Positions 11,629 to 21,252 of a stretch of DNA of 50,647 nt are shown piece after piece. Source of the DNA: Brachionus koreanus (Eukaryota > Rotifera > Eurotatoria > Ploima > Brachionidae). The notes beneath the pieces were generated by a model. It was not told the origin of the DNA. It did not search any database and saw nothing but the letters and a program-made list of their open reading frames with translations. The position numbers were made by a program, and so were the translations under genes. Within the stretch, counting starts at the first letter, position 1. Every line of letters starts with the position of its first letter. The stretch is from the NCBI GenBank assembly GCA_016987375.1, contig PJRA01000549.1, positions 413,063 to 463,709 of the forward strand, read 5' to 3'.

Positions 11629-13942
11629 ATGAGTTCTGAATCAACCGATTCGAATTGCTACTACAATAGTGTTCTAAAAAGTCTGAAAAATTTAGAACTT
11701 GAATCAGGCGGTTTGTTTATTTCATAAATTCATTTTAAATTTAAAAAAATAACCAAGTAATTTTTGTAAGATAGTGAAGAGACAGAGTCAATTTCAAAAA
11801 TAGCCGATCATAGACAACAATTTTGTTCAGATGTCTCGAATTTGGAGAAATTAAAAAATGATCTTGAAAACGGATCTATTGAGTCAGCCGTTTGTTTATG
11901 TGAATTGATAGCCGAATTGGCCAAAGACGAAAAATGTAGAAACCAACTTGTTCAAGCTGAACTCTTGCCTGCTATAAATAAATATCTTTCTAATCCAAAG
12001 AGTACAAATATTTTAAGAATACAGATATGCAGAGCGATAGGAAATTTATGCTATGAAAATGATGATGGTCGTTCAATGCTCCTAAATACTTGCGGACTAG
12101 ATAATTTAATAGATTTGTTAAACTACACTGGATCCTTTAGTTTTACAGACGAACAAAAGCACCATTTAATTAAGCTAGTTATTGTTTGCCTTGGATGTCT
12201 GCATAACTTTGCCAATGATAATGGTATTTTTAGAACCTAAAATTAAAAGTTAAAAATAAATTTCTAATTTTTATTTTTTTGGCTGAAGATTTTGTGAGAA
12301 AAGCTCTTTACGACAAAAATATCATGTCAATTCTTAAACCATTTGTTAAATTTTTTAAAACCGATGCAGGAGTTTTGATGTACTTTTTTTCATGCATTGA
12401 AAACTTAATTGAACAAGACGAAGGTATTAAGCTTTTGCTTTGAATTTTTTTTTTAATTTTTAAATTTCATAATAGGTAAAATGCAATTTTCTCAAGAAAA
12501 AATTGCACTAGACTTGTACAACAGCATTGATTCACAAATTCTTGAAAATTTAGACTCGTACAATGAAGATTTTTTTCGAATAATGTCATTAATAAATGAA
12601 ATAAGTAAAATAACAAAATAAAATAAAATAAATTTTTTAACCTATTAGTTTAGACAATTCAAAAGAGATTTTATGTATGACTAATTTTATTGAGATAGCT
12701 GTGGATTTCATCGAAAAGAATGAAAATGATGTTGATTTATTGAGAAATTTTGGTGGATTTTTGACTAATTTATTGGCAAGCGATGACAATATAGACATGA
12801 TATACCAGTATAAAGATAACTTTATTCTCGACAAAGCAGTTGAATGGTTTGAAAAATTCCAAAGTGAACAACTCTATCTTGCAGCAGCTGTTATAATCGC
12901 CAATTACATGCGGAATGGTAAAATAGAGAAAAATAAATTCAAATTTGATTGACCAATTTATTTCTAGATTCAAAAGCATTAGAAGTTTTGAGGCACAAAA
13001 ATCAACCTCATGTACAAATTTTAAATCTTCTCAAAAAATATAATACACTTGGAACAAATGTCACTCTTCAACAAATAAATGTTTCTCATAGTCTTTTGTC
13101 GACTCTAAAAAATTTTTGTATTGCTGGTACATTAGAATATTAGACAATAGTAATTTTTTATTTAATAACTTTTTCTTTTAAATCAGCAAGTTCTAAAGAA
13201 GAATTGATCAAACATGAAGTAATTGAAGTGGTTGTGCAGTTTTTGCATTACGAAAATTTGGAAGTATTGTGGAAAACTTTGGCAATAATTCGTCTTTTAG
13301 TGAAGCAGTGTAACGAAAAAAGCGGTCTTGGTTTAATTTTTAGTAATGAGATTTTAGAGAAAATAGAGACAATAGCTAAAAATCCTCAGGAGCATCCAGG
13401 CGTAGCCGGAGAGTCGTCACGTTTATGTTGCTATTTGCCAATTGCAGCAAAAAGTGAAAAAAATTTGGAACTTCTCTGTAAATTTAATTTTATTCCCATA
13501 ATCTGCAAACAAATGCTCAGTGAACATTTAATAATGATCAATGAGGCTATTTTGGCCATAAATGTTTTGGTCACTATTTCATATAGTAATTTTATTTAAA
13601 AAAAAAAAAAGAAAAAATTAATTGAAAATTTTAGGAGTTTGTTTTGAAAAGTTAAAAGAGTCCTGTTTCAGCGAAAATTTAAAAAATTTACTTCAAAAAG
13701 AATCCTTGGCTTTTGAGGTCAAAATTAATTTGTTCAATTTATTCAAAATTTTATTCGAAAAAAGTAATTTTTTTTTACTAAAAATTAAAATTTATTGATC
13801 AAAATTTTAAGATGATTTTTTCGCTGAACAGCAGCTAGAAGATTACTTGAAAATTTTTAATCGTATGAAAATTGGTCAAGAAAATGAAATAATTAACTCA
13901 TATCTTAATCAACTTATTAATTTATTAGACAATGCCATTTAA
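11629..13942 (+). CDS. RAP1GDS1: Rap1 GTPase-GDP dissociation stimulator 1 (SmgGDS), 626 aa, 9 exons
   Basis: SmgGDS is an all-armadillo-repeat protein that binds small GTPases of the Rho/Rap/Ras type with C-terminal polybasic tails. It assists their prenylation and traffic and acts as an exchange factor for RhoA. Exons: 11629-11710, 11771-12223, 12289-12423, 12476-12604, 12654-12917, 12968-13126, 13187-13585, 13635-13763, 13812-13942. All introns are 49-65 bases, and every intron is phase 1, which is striking. Recognisable human-like blocks are RAIGNLCYENDDGRSML, LYLAAAVIIANYMRN, NVTLQQINVSHSLLSTLKNF, HPGVAGESSRLCCYLPI and SEHLIMINEAILAINVLV. At intron 4 the first AG (12648) would give a stop; the AG at 12652-12653 restores the frame. 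Total length is close to the human long form (607 aa). Identity is low outside these blocks. Confidence 0.9.
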
Positions 13943-14149
13943 ACAAATAAATAAATATTTAAAGCAATTTTAACAATTTATTTTTCGGGCCAGATTTAAA
14001 ACTCTGGTTTTTTTTTTCAATTAAATAAATTTATTTATTAAAATAAAAAAAAACTAGTGCAGCTTTAGAAAAAAAAGAAAAGAGGAAGAAAATTTTTTAA
14101 AATTTTTTTTTGATAATGGCAAAATTTGAAAAAAAAAAAAGCTTAGAAT

Positions 14150-15544
14150 TTAATTTATTTCTGGCAAAACTAATGGCTCATAATTTTTGTTCAATTGACC
14201 AGCCGAATCGTTATTATAAGGCAATCCGTTTATATAAGGCTTATTGTTATCTTTAAGCATTCGTTCCAATTGATTAATAGTATGCTCGTTTTTTATCAGT
14301 CTATCTTGCAATTGATGTCTTTCATAGCCCAAATTACCCAGCGTAGAATCTTTTTCAATTAACATTTCTTTTATTTTTTGATTTTCATTTAGAACATTAT
14401 TGTGAATTTTGCGCAAACTATTCAGCTCATTAGTCAAGCCAATCACAGCCTCATTCATTTTGATTGACTCTTCATTTCGCTGAAATTGATCAGTAGTCTT
14501 TAGTTTTTCCAATTCCAAAGCTAAACGCTTTTGTTTGGCATTTACTTGTGACAATTGTTTGGCCAACAAGTCGTTTTCGCTTCGGTACCCATTGATATAA
14601 GTCAATAGTTGTTTATTTTCTTCATTAAGAGCCTCTGTTTGTTTAGTCTGAGTTTTTAGCTGTTCCATAAAGGCTCTATTTTGGGTCTGAAGCTCTTTAA
14701 GCTTGGATAGCATTTGCTGTATTTTATTGCGGCTGTCTAGCTCGAGCGCATCCTTTTCAGCTTTAAGAAGAGTGAAGCGCTCGTGTAACATGGCAGCATT
14801 GGCCTCTGATTTTCTCAAATCGGCACTAGTTGTATTTATTTTATTGCTCAAAAATTCAATTTTGTCCTCGGCAGCCTTGCTGGAGGCTGAAGTTTCAGTC
14901 ACCCTTGAATTCAAACGTGACAGCTCTTTCTCGAGAGAGTCCTTGGAATAAAGAGTCTTGGTCAGGTCCTCTTTAATCAGCGCGCCCTCTCTCATCGTTT
15001 TTTCCAAATTTTGCTTGGCCACAAAATATTTTTCTTTCAATAGTTCAACTTCATTTATTAGACCTTGGTTTTGGCCCTTCAAATCTTCATTGTTTCGAGT
15101 CAACTGATCGATCATGATTCTCATATCGTGATCGGATACCTTGAATTTTTCCTCCAATTTTCTGTATTCCTCAATTAATTTTTTCGAGTTTTCATATTCA
15201 CGTATGAGCTTATCGAGCTCGTTACGCAAGGCCTGATTGTCCTGTTCCAGAGTGGTGTATCTATTTTTAATTTCGCCAAGTCTGTTTCGAGCCAAATAAA
15301 GCAATTTGTCATGTTTTTCCTGCAATTTGCTCAGTTCGCTTCCCAAGTTGGTGTTTTCCTCGGTGAGGCGCTCATTCTGGAACCACAGGTCATAATTCTC
15401 GGCCTTTAACTGCACCGCTTTGTTTACCGGAGGTTTGCCCAAATTTATGTTCGAGTTTCGATTGACCACATCGCCCATGTTGCCTCCCCTCGGATTTCCC
15501 ATTTTGTACTCCAGGTCGGCGAATTCGTCTCTATTATCGACCAT
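14150..15544 (-). CDS. Orphan long coiled-coil protein, 464 aa, single exon
   Basis: This uninterrupted frame has an unstructured N-terminus (about residues 1-45, rich in Asn/Gly) and almost continuous heptad-rich coiled coil from about residue 45 to 430. The coil is dense in Leu, Glu, Lys and Gln with no Pro (for example LRNELDKLIREYENSKKLIE). A short Asn/Pro-containing tail ends ...LVLPEIN. No head domain, kinase, zinc finger or membrane segment is visible. I do not recognise the family. Coiled-coil composition alone makes resemblance to myosin tails, golgins, centrosomal or ciliary proteins uninformative. It is convergent with RAP1GDS1 (about 207 bases between stops) and divergent from ATP5F1D. 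Codon use is balanced and the frame is clean, so it is real coding sequence. Confidence 0.85.
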   Translation of the reverse strand: MVDNRDEFADLEYKMGNPRGGNMGDVVNRNSNINLGKPPVNKAVQLKAENYDLWFQNERLTEENTNLGSELSKLQEKHDKLLYLARNRLGEIKNRYTTLEQDNQALRNELDKLIREYENSKKLIEEYRKLEEKFKVSDHDMRIMIDQLTRNNEDLKGQNQGLINEVELLKEKYFVAKQNLEKTMREGALIKEDLTKTLYSKDSLEKELSRLNSRVTETSASSKAAEDKIEFLSNKINTTSADLRKSEANAAMLHERFTLLKAEKDALELDSRNKIQQMLSKLKELQTQNRAFMEQLKTQTKQTEALNEENKQLLTYINGYRSENDLLAKQLSQVNAKQKRLALELEKLKTTDQFQRNEESIKMNEAVIGLTNELNSLRKIHNNVLNENQKIKEMLIEKDSTLGNLGYERHQLQDRLIKNEHTINQLERMLKDNNKPYINGLPYNNDSAGQLNKNYEPLVLPEIN

Positions 15545-16242
15545 TTTTTTCTAAAGAAAAAACTAAAGGAAAATTATTTTAGATACTTTTATTTAGGGAA
15601 AATTTTTCTTTTATCCCCTTGATAGTTTGCCATTAGGATTTAGATAAGATAAGCACACTGCTAAATATTTGAAATTGGTAAACATTTATCCAGAGCAACA
15701 AAACAATACTCAAACATTCTAAAACAAAGCGCTTCCATTTTCTGAATTTTATAATTCCAACAAATAAATATTAGCAAGAAAATATTTTTTCATCAAAATG
15801 AAAATGTCACCAACGACAACCGAATTTTATTTTTCTCTTTGAAAATAAATCTCTCAGTATTTGATTCCAATTCGTATGCAATTTTTTTTCATGCGTAGAA
15901 TCTAACAGGTAGATATTTATTTTACCAAATTGAGTTTGTAAGATTAAACAATTTTTCTAGTAGAAAACAAATTTTACCTTAAAGGGCTCATTAGGGATTA
16001 ATTTCCGTCTGAAAACTAAAAACAAAAAAAAATAATCTAAAATTTTCACCTAAATTTTTTTATTTATTTCATGTACTTGGTAAATTCTAGAAAACAACTC
16101 TGAAAAATTGCACAAAATTAAGCTTGGAATTTCGGCATTTTTTTTTTAAATTAAATTATTTTAATTAACCAAAACCAAAATAAAAATAATAAAATTTTAG
16201 ATTAATTTATTTAAATAAAAAAAACAAAATTTTTATTTCAAA
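15545..16242. promoter_or_regulatory. Divergent intergenic region, coiled-coil gene / ATP5F1D
   Basis: The 698 bases between two divergent start codons must hold both promoters. The sequence is A/T rich with homopolymer runs. No TATA box, initiator or other motif could be assigned with confidence. Confidence 0.4.
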
Positions 16243-16731
16243 ATGTCCTTTATTCGACCATTGTTGACCATCAAAAACGCTCAGTCTCAATTTAGATTAA
16301 TTAGTAGAAGCATGGCAACGGAAATGTCATTCACATTTGCCTCACCAGCCCAAGTAATTTACAACCAGGCCAGAAATGTCAAACAAGTTGACGTGCCTTC
16401 ACTGAGCGGTTCGTTCGGTATTTTGGCCAACCACGTGCCAACACTGGCCGTACTGAAACCAGGCATTGTAACCGTAACAGAGACTGAGGGTGCAGTGAAA
16501 AAATTCTTTGTCAGCTCAGGCTCAGTAGCCGTAAACGCTGACTCGAGTGTTCAAGTTTTGGCCGAAGAGGCTTTCCCGGTTGAGCAATTGGACTTGAAAG
16601 CTGCACAAGAACAATTGTCTGAAGCTCAGCGATCTTTGAGCTCGGCCGCCTCGGATGTAGAAAAAGCCGAAGCCCAAGTTGCCGTCGAGACTGCCGAAGC
16701 CGTTGTCAGAGCAATTCAAACCGGCATCTAA
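16243..16731 (+). CDS. ATP5F1D: Mitochondrial ATP synthase subunit delta, 162 aa
   Basis: The delta subunit (bacterial epsilon homologue) is part of the F1 central stalk. With gamma and epsilon it couples c-ring rotation to ATP synthesis in the mitochondrial matrix. Residues 1 to about 25 (MSFIRPLLTIKNAQSQFRLI and on) form a basic presequence. The mature part has the N-terminal beta sandwich (MSFTFASPAQVIYNQARNVK, then SLSGSFGILANHVPTLAVLK and KKFFVSSGSVAVNADSSVQV). A C-terminal helical hairpin rich in Ala/Glu follows (LDLKAAQEQLSEAQ, AEAQVAVETAEAVVRAIQ). Length matches the animal family (human 168 aa). There is no intron, and the codon composition is markedly more G/C than the flanks, as expected for a highly expressed gene. 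AATAAA-like words follow the stop at about 16740-16785. Confidence 0.96.
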   Translation: MSFIRPLLTIKNAQSQFRLISRSMATEMSFTFASPAQVIYNQARNVKQVDVPSLSGSFGILANHVPTLAVLKPGIVTVTETEGAVKKFFVSSGSVAVNADSSVQVLAEEAFPVEQLDLKAAQEQLSEAQRSLSSAASDVEKAEAQVAVETAEAVVRAIQTGI

Positions 16732-19700
16732 ATATTTAAAAATAAAAGAATTCAATTATTAAAAGATTAAAAAAATAAATAATAAACTAGTTTATCATGT
16801 ATTTTTTCCTATTCAGAAGAAAAAACAAAAAAAAAATGCCAATTTAAAATAAAATTATTTCAGCCATAATGATTTAGCGTTTTTTTTCTTTCTTTTTAAA
16901 TCAGTGGAAAACTATGAATACATTTTACAGGCTTTTGGCTATGAATTTTGAATAAATCGATTTTTGTTAATAATAGGAAATCTTAGCTGACAACTGAAAA
17001 CTTGAAATAATATTTGTAACTTGAAACCATTTCTCTAAAATATATGCTTTGTTTTTTCTCTATTAATGATTATAATAGATATGTTTCACTTTTAACAATT
17101 CTTTAATTCCATTTTAGTCAATTAATCCAAATTTAATATGACTTGTAAAGACTAAACCAAGTTTATGCTATGGTTATGCAATTTTTTTTCTTAAATTAGT
17201 CCTTGGCAATCATCAGCTAAATCTTTTTACTATATATTAATATTTACTAATTGTTTAGTCAAATTTTGATAAATAAATAATTTAAGCACTAAGTTTTACG
17301 TAACAAAGAGTAAAAGTTGTCTAGTAATTACTTATTGGGATTATTTAGATCCATTTCCACTGATTAATTGTGTATTAAATTGCTTAGTGGACATTTAAGA
17401 AGCAAAATATCAAGTTTAATTAAGATCTATATCTATCATATAGCATAAAAAGTGCTTTTAAGACAATTTTCTTGTTCTCTAATCTTTTATAACAGAACTT
17501 TTTTGCTCAAAGCTAGTTGCTTTTATGTTTTTTTTCAATTTACTTGTTTATATAATCTGTTTTGCAGCAAGATTCCATCCCGCTAGTAAAAACTATTTGT
17601 ATAATTTTTTGATTCATTTGAATAGATCAATTGCTATATCTCGCTGTTTATTTTAAAGGAAGTCAAATCAAAATTTATTCCAATGGTTTTAAATTGAAAT
17701 TTCTCTCTGACTGGCCAGACAATTCATCACCATTGAATGCAAACACATTTTTTGAATGCTTACGTAAGTTTTGACAAGGTAAATTTAAATTTAATTCAAA
17801 TACAAAATCTCATTACCTTTAAAAATAACAAAAAATAATTCTAAATTTATTTTCACTGAGAATAGGTGCTTGAAATAATTCTATTGAGAAATTTTGTTTT
17901 TTGAATTTTATTTTCGTTCTCTAGGCTATTTTTTCAAAATGCTTTGTATTTCACCTGGCTTCTCTTTGTTAAACATTATATCAAAATTAAAAGAAAATAT
18001 GAAAAAAAAATTAAATTATCTTTTATTTTTGTTTAGTTTTATTTTTCTTTGCACTCAACAAGTAATTTAAAGCAAGCAAGCAAAATTCTGCCAGGATTTG
18101 ACAGCTGCCTAAGTTGGTTTAAGAGCGGATAGGAAATATTTTCCATTCAATTTAGGGCTTTTAGTCGCGGAAACACAGCAGTTATTTATTTTTTTTTACT
18201 GGGTCAGAATATGAGTTCGAAATAGAAATAGAAAAGAGCAAAATAAATAAAAATTTAATTGTCAAATATTCAAGAAAATGATAAATTAATTGAAATAACA
18301 TTTGGAATTTTAAAAATCATTAAGCAAGCTAAAGCGTGTTTTTAAAAAGGTAGTTCGAGTAATTGCATAAATTTTTTGTTTGTTTATCATAGCTAGAACA
18401 ATATTAGCAATCGAATACTAATTAATATTGCAAAAGAATTAATTTTTGCATTCGACTAAGGACTGAAATGATTTATTAACCATCGAAACCGAAACCAAAC
18501 TCTAAAAAATAAGCGCTACTTATTTTTTTTTAGCTCTCTCATCAAACGAATTCAATTTTCCTTTAAAAAATCTAATTTCCATAAATAACAAAAAAAAATT
18601 CTTTTTTTATTTTTTCTCTATTTATTTGCTAGTTTTGTACAAATACAATTTTTTTTTTTTCAAACTAGCAAGTGTGTTTGGTTACAATATATGTGTTATA
18701 ATATATGTGTTTTCTTAAGAAAATAAAATAATTATTTTAGTGTTGGCGATCAGATTTGGAGCTATTTATGGTTCGACGAGTATGCAACAAATAATTAAAT
18801 ATCTCATCAAAGCGAGCAACTGCTATCCTTAAATTAGAAATTTTCAATTCTAACATCTTTATTCGGCCAAAGAGCTCACTTTAGCAAATAACTTTTAATT
18901 ATCTCTATGGAATTTTTTCTTTTCATTTTAGTCTGTTTAAATTAATCTTGGCTAAAATAAAATTTTTATTTTTAATTTAGAGAGGCTCAATTATTAAAGC
19001 AGGTCTTTGAAAGCCAAAAAAACTTCAAATTATCATTTAAGCAGCCGATTACTTATTTATTGACTAATCTCTAGGGACGCTCTATTTCAAAACCACTACA
19101 ATATCCCCTAAGACCTCAATAAAATAAACAAAAAATTAGCCAAAAATTAGATTAAAAAAAAATTAATTTTATCAATTTTTCTTTCAATTTTAAGGCCGTA
19201 AGCAATTTTAATTATTGAGATTAGTATTAAGAAACCCCATGGGTTATTTTTTAGTAAACTTGTTACTTTTTTTTTAAATTTGAAAAGCCTTTTTAAGCAT
19301 TTTACTTTAAAATGGTTAATTTGTTTTAATTTTGTGTAATGTATGCAAAATAAGCCCGTCTAATTTAATTTATTAAATCATAAATAAAAAATTAGCTGAA
19401 TGAAATTGCTTTAGACACTAATTAATATTTTTTATTCTAAATATTTATTTTTATTTCTTGATAATTATAAAATTGAAGTAAAATAAGAAAAAAATTTCCT
19501 TAAGGGTTTGAACAAGTCAGTATAATTGATTTTGCCAGCCGCGACTTGATTAAAGCGGATTTGCTGCTGCTTCCGCTTGCATGCTAAACTTTCTATCTAT
19601 CACTTGCGCAAAATGTCTAAAATAAACTAAATTTTTTTTTTTCTGTTCATTTTAAATAAAAAATTGATCACAATTTTACCTTTGGTTGAGAAAAATAATT

Positions 19701-20151
19701 TTATTTTTAAATAAAATTTGGTTGTTTAAACAATTTTTAATTTTTTTCTTTTTTTTTTTCAAGTCCTAGCGACTAAGTTTGGGCCAATTTGCATAAACGT
19801 TTAAGAAGCGTGAATATGGGTTAAAATTCAAAATTTAAAAATGAGAAAATATTTTTTTTTCAAATCAATGAGTGATTTTTGAGAATCTGTTCAGAATGCT
19901 CTTCATATTATACAATTGAAATTTTTTCTTTTTTCAACAAGCTCTCATTCTTGGGAAAAAAAATAAGCTATACTAATTAATAACATGATTTTTTAGTTCA
20001 AATTTGAATACGAATCTAAAACACAATTAGAAAAGAAAAGCACCTCGTTTAATCTTGTTGAAAATTTTTAATTGAAAAAATATTTAGCAATTAGATTTAG
20101 ATATTTAGAATGGCAAATGACTAGAGTAGGAAGTTTGAAAAGAGGAGAGCA
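16732..20151. other. Gene-poor stretch between ATP5F1D and the PP1-motif gene
   Basis: About 3.4 kb of A/T-rich sequence. No open frame with coding character, no tRNA-like or rRNA-like segment and no long repeat is visible. A few less A/T-biased pockets occur (about 18060-18190 and 19540-19620), which could be regulatory or fragments of untranslated exons. Nothing specific can be supported. Confidence 0.5.
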
Positions 20152-21252
20152 ATGGTAGCCAAGATAAAAAATTCTTTTTTGAAAAATAGCTTTCATTTGT
20201 TGTGTTATCGAAATTATGTCAAAGATAACTCAAAGTACAGCTTGGACGACGACCTAAAGCGATTGTCCAATTCGTTTCCCAATTTGTACAATTCAGATGC
20301 AGCCGAGAAGCAGCCAGAGCCGAAGCAGGAGACAAAAAATCGGTCTCATTCGGCCAATGGCAGGTATGATAACTTCGAAAATCAGAAACCTGTCAAAAAC
20401 CATCAGTCACTGAAGACTCTAAAACAATTAAAGAAAAAAAACGAAGCCAACAATTCGAGTGAAAAATCACGCTCAAAATCGTCGCAACCCAATTTGACTA
20501 ATGACCCAGGTAAATCGAAATCTAAAATGGAAGAGCCTAAACAACCGTCCATTAACTTGACTAAAAGTAAAAGCAGTGCCCTTTCTAGTCTACGTTTATC
20601 GAAAAAATTACAAGGACTCAAGCGTCAGTCCAAGCCGTGCACAGACATAAATTCCTCGAACGGCAATTCTTCCATATTTACGACCAGCTCGATTTTGCAG
20701 AATCCGCGCAAACGAAACGACACTTCGGTGGGCGAAAAAAAAGCTGTTCGCTTTGCGGATTCACTAGGACTGGAACTGGAGAATGTGATCACTCTAAACA
20801 ATCAATTGGACAATCAGATGAAGTATATGCGTCTGTCAAAAGTGTGCCATATGAATCCTCAGATGATGGCCACTGAAAGGCCTTTTGTTCAAAATTTGCC
20901 TATAGGACAGATAAATTTTAGTCAAAAGAATGAATTTGCGAGAAATGATGTGAACAATTATCTCAATGCCAATGTTCAGTTGATTGATTTTAGTGAGGGC
21001 AAAACAGATAATCAATTTTTGAGCCACAGACCCAGTCATGTAAAAGTGATAAACTATGCAGAGCCGAGGATTTATTCGAATACGTCTAATTATTGCCAAG
21101 TATATGATGATGTTACTAATTATGTGCCCAGTAATTTCATTGATGTAAATAATCCGATAAATTTGTACTACTCATTCAACAATGATAACAACATGCAAAA
21201 AATTTCGATTACTACTCGTCTAAATAATGGCAAACTTGAATCAGAGGTATGA
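20152..21252 (+). CDS. Putative protein phosphatase 1 glycogen-targeting regulatory subunit (PPP1R3-like), 366 aa
   Basis: The frame opens with a short basic segment and a long Ser/Lys/Asn-rich disordered region (residues about 25-195). At about residues 197-215 it has EKKAVRFADSLGLELENVI. This closely matches the conserved PP1-docking block of PPP1R3 subunits (KK-x-V-x-FAD-x-GL-x-L-x-x-V), in which V-x-F binds the PP1 catalytic subunit. In that family a CBM21 glycogen-binding domain follows. Here the sequence after it (INFSQKNEFA, NVQLIDFSEG, VKVINYAEP, NYVPSNF) keeps the order of CBM21 blocks only loosely and stops before the usual WDNN-x-GxNY end. The last codons read GAATCAGAG followed by GTATGA. 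This could be a stop in the readthrough of a donor site, so a further exon may exist downstream, though none was found. The role in directing PP1 to glycogen is inferred from the motif. Confidence 0.6.
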   Translation: MVAKIKNSFLKNSFHLLCYRNYVKDNSKYSLDDDLKRLSNSFPNLYNSDAAEKQPEPKQETKNRSHSANGRYDNFENQKPVKNHQSLKTLKQLKKKNEANNSSEKSRSKSSQPNLTNDPGKSKSKMEEPKQPSINLTKSKSSALSSLRLSKKLQGLKRQSKPCTDINSSNGNSSIFTTSSILQNPRKRNDTSVGEKKAVRFADSLGLELENVITLNNQLDNQMKYMRLSKVCHMNPQMMATERPFVQNLPIGQINFSQKNEFARNDVNNYLNANVQLIDFSEGKTDNQFLSHRPSHVKVINYAEPRIYSNTSNYCQVYDDVTNYVPSNFIDVNNPINLYYSFNNDNNMQKISITTRLNNGKLESEV

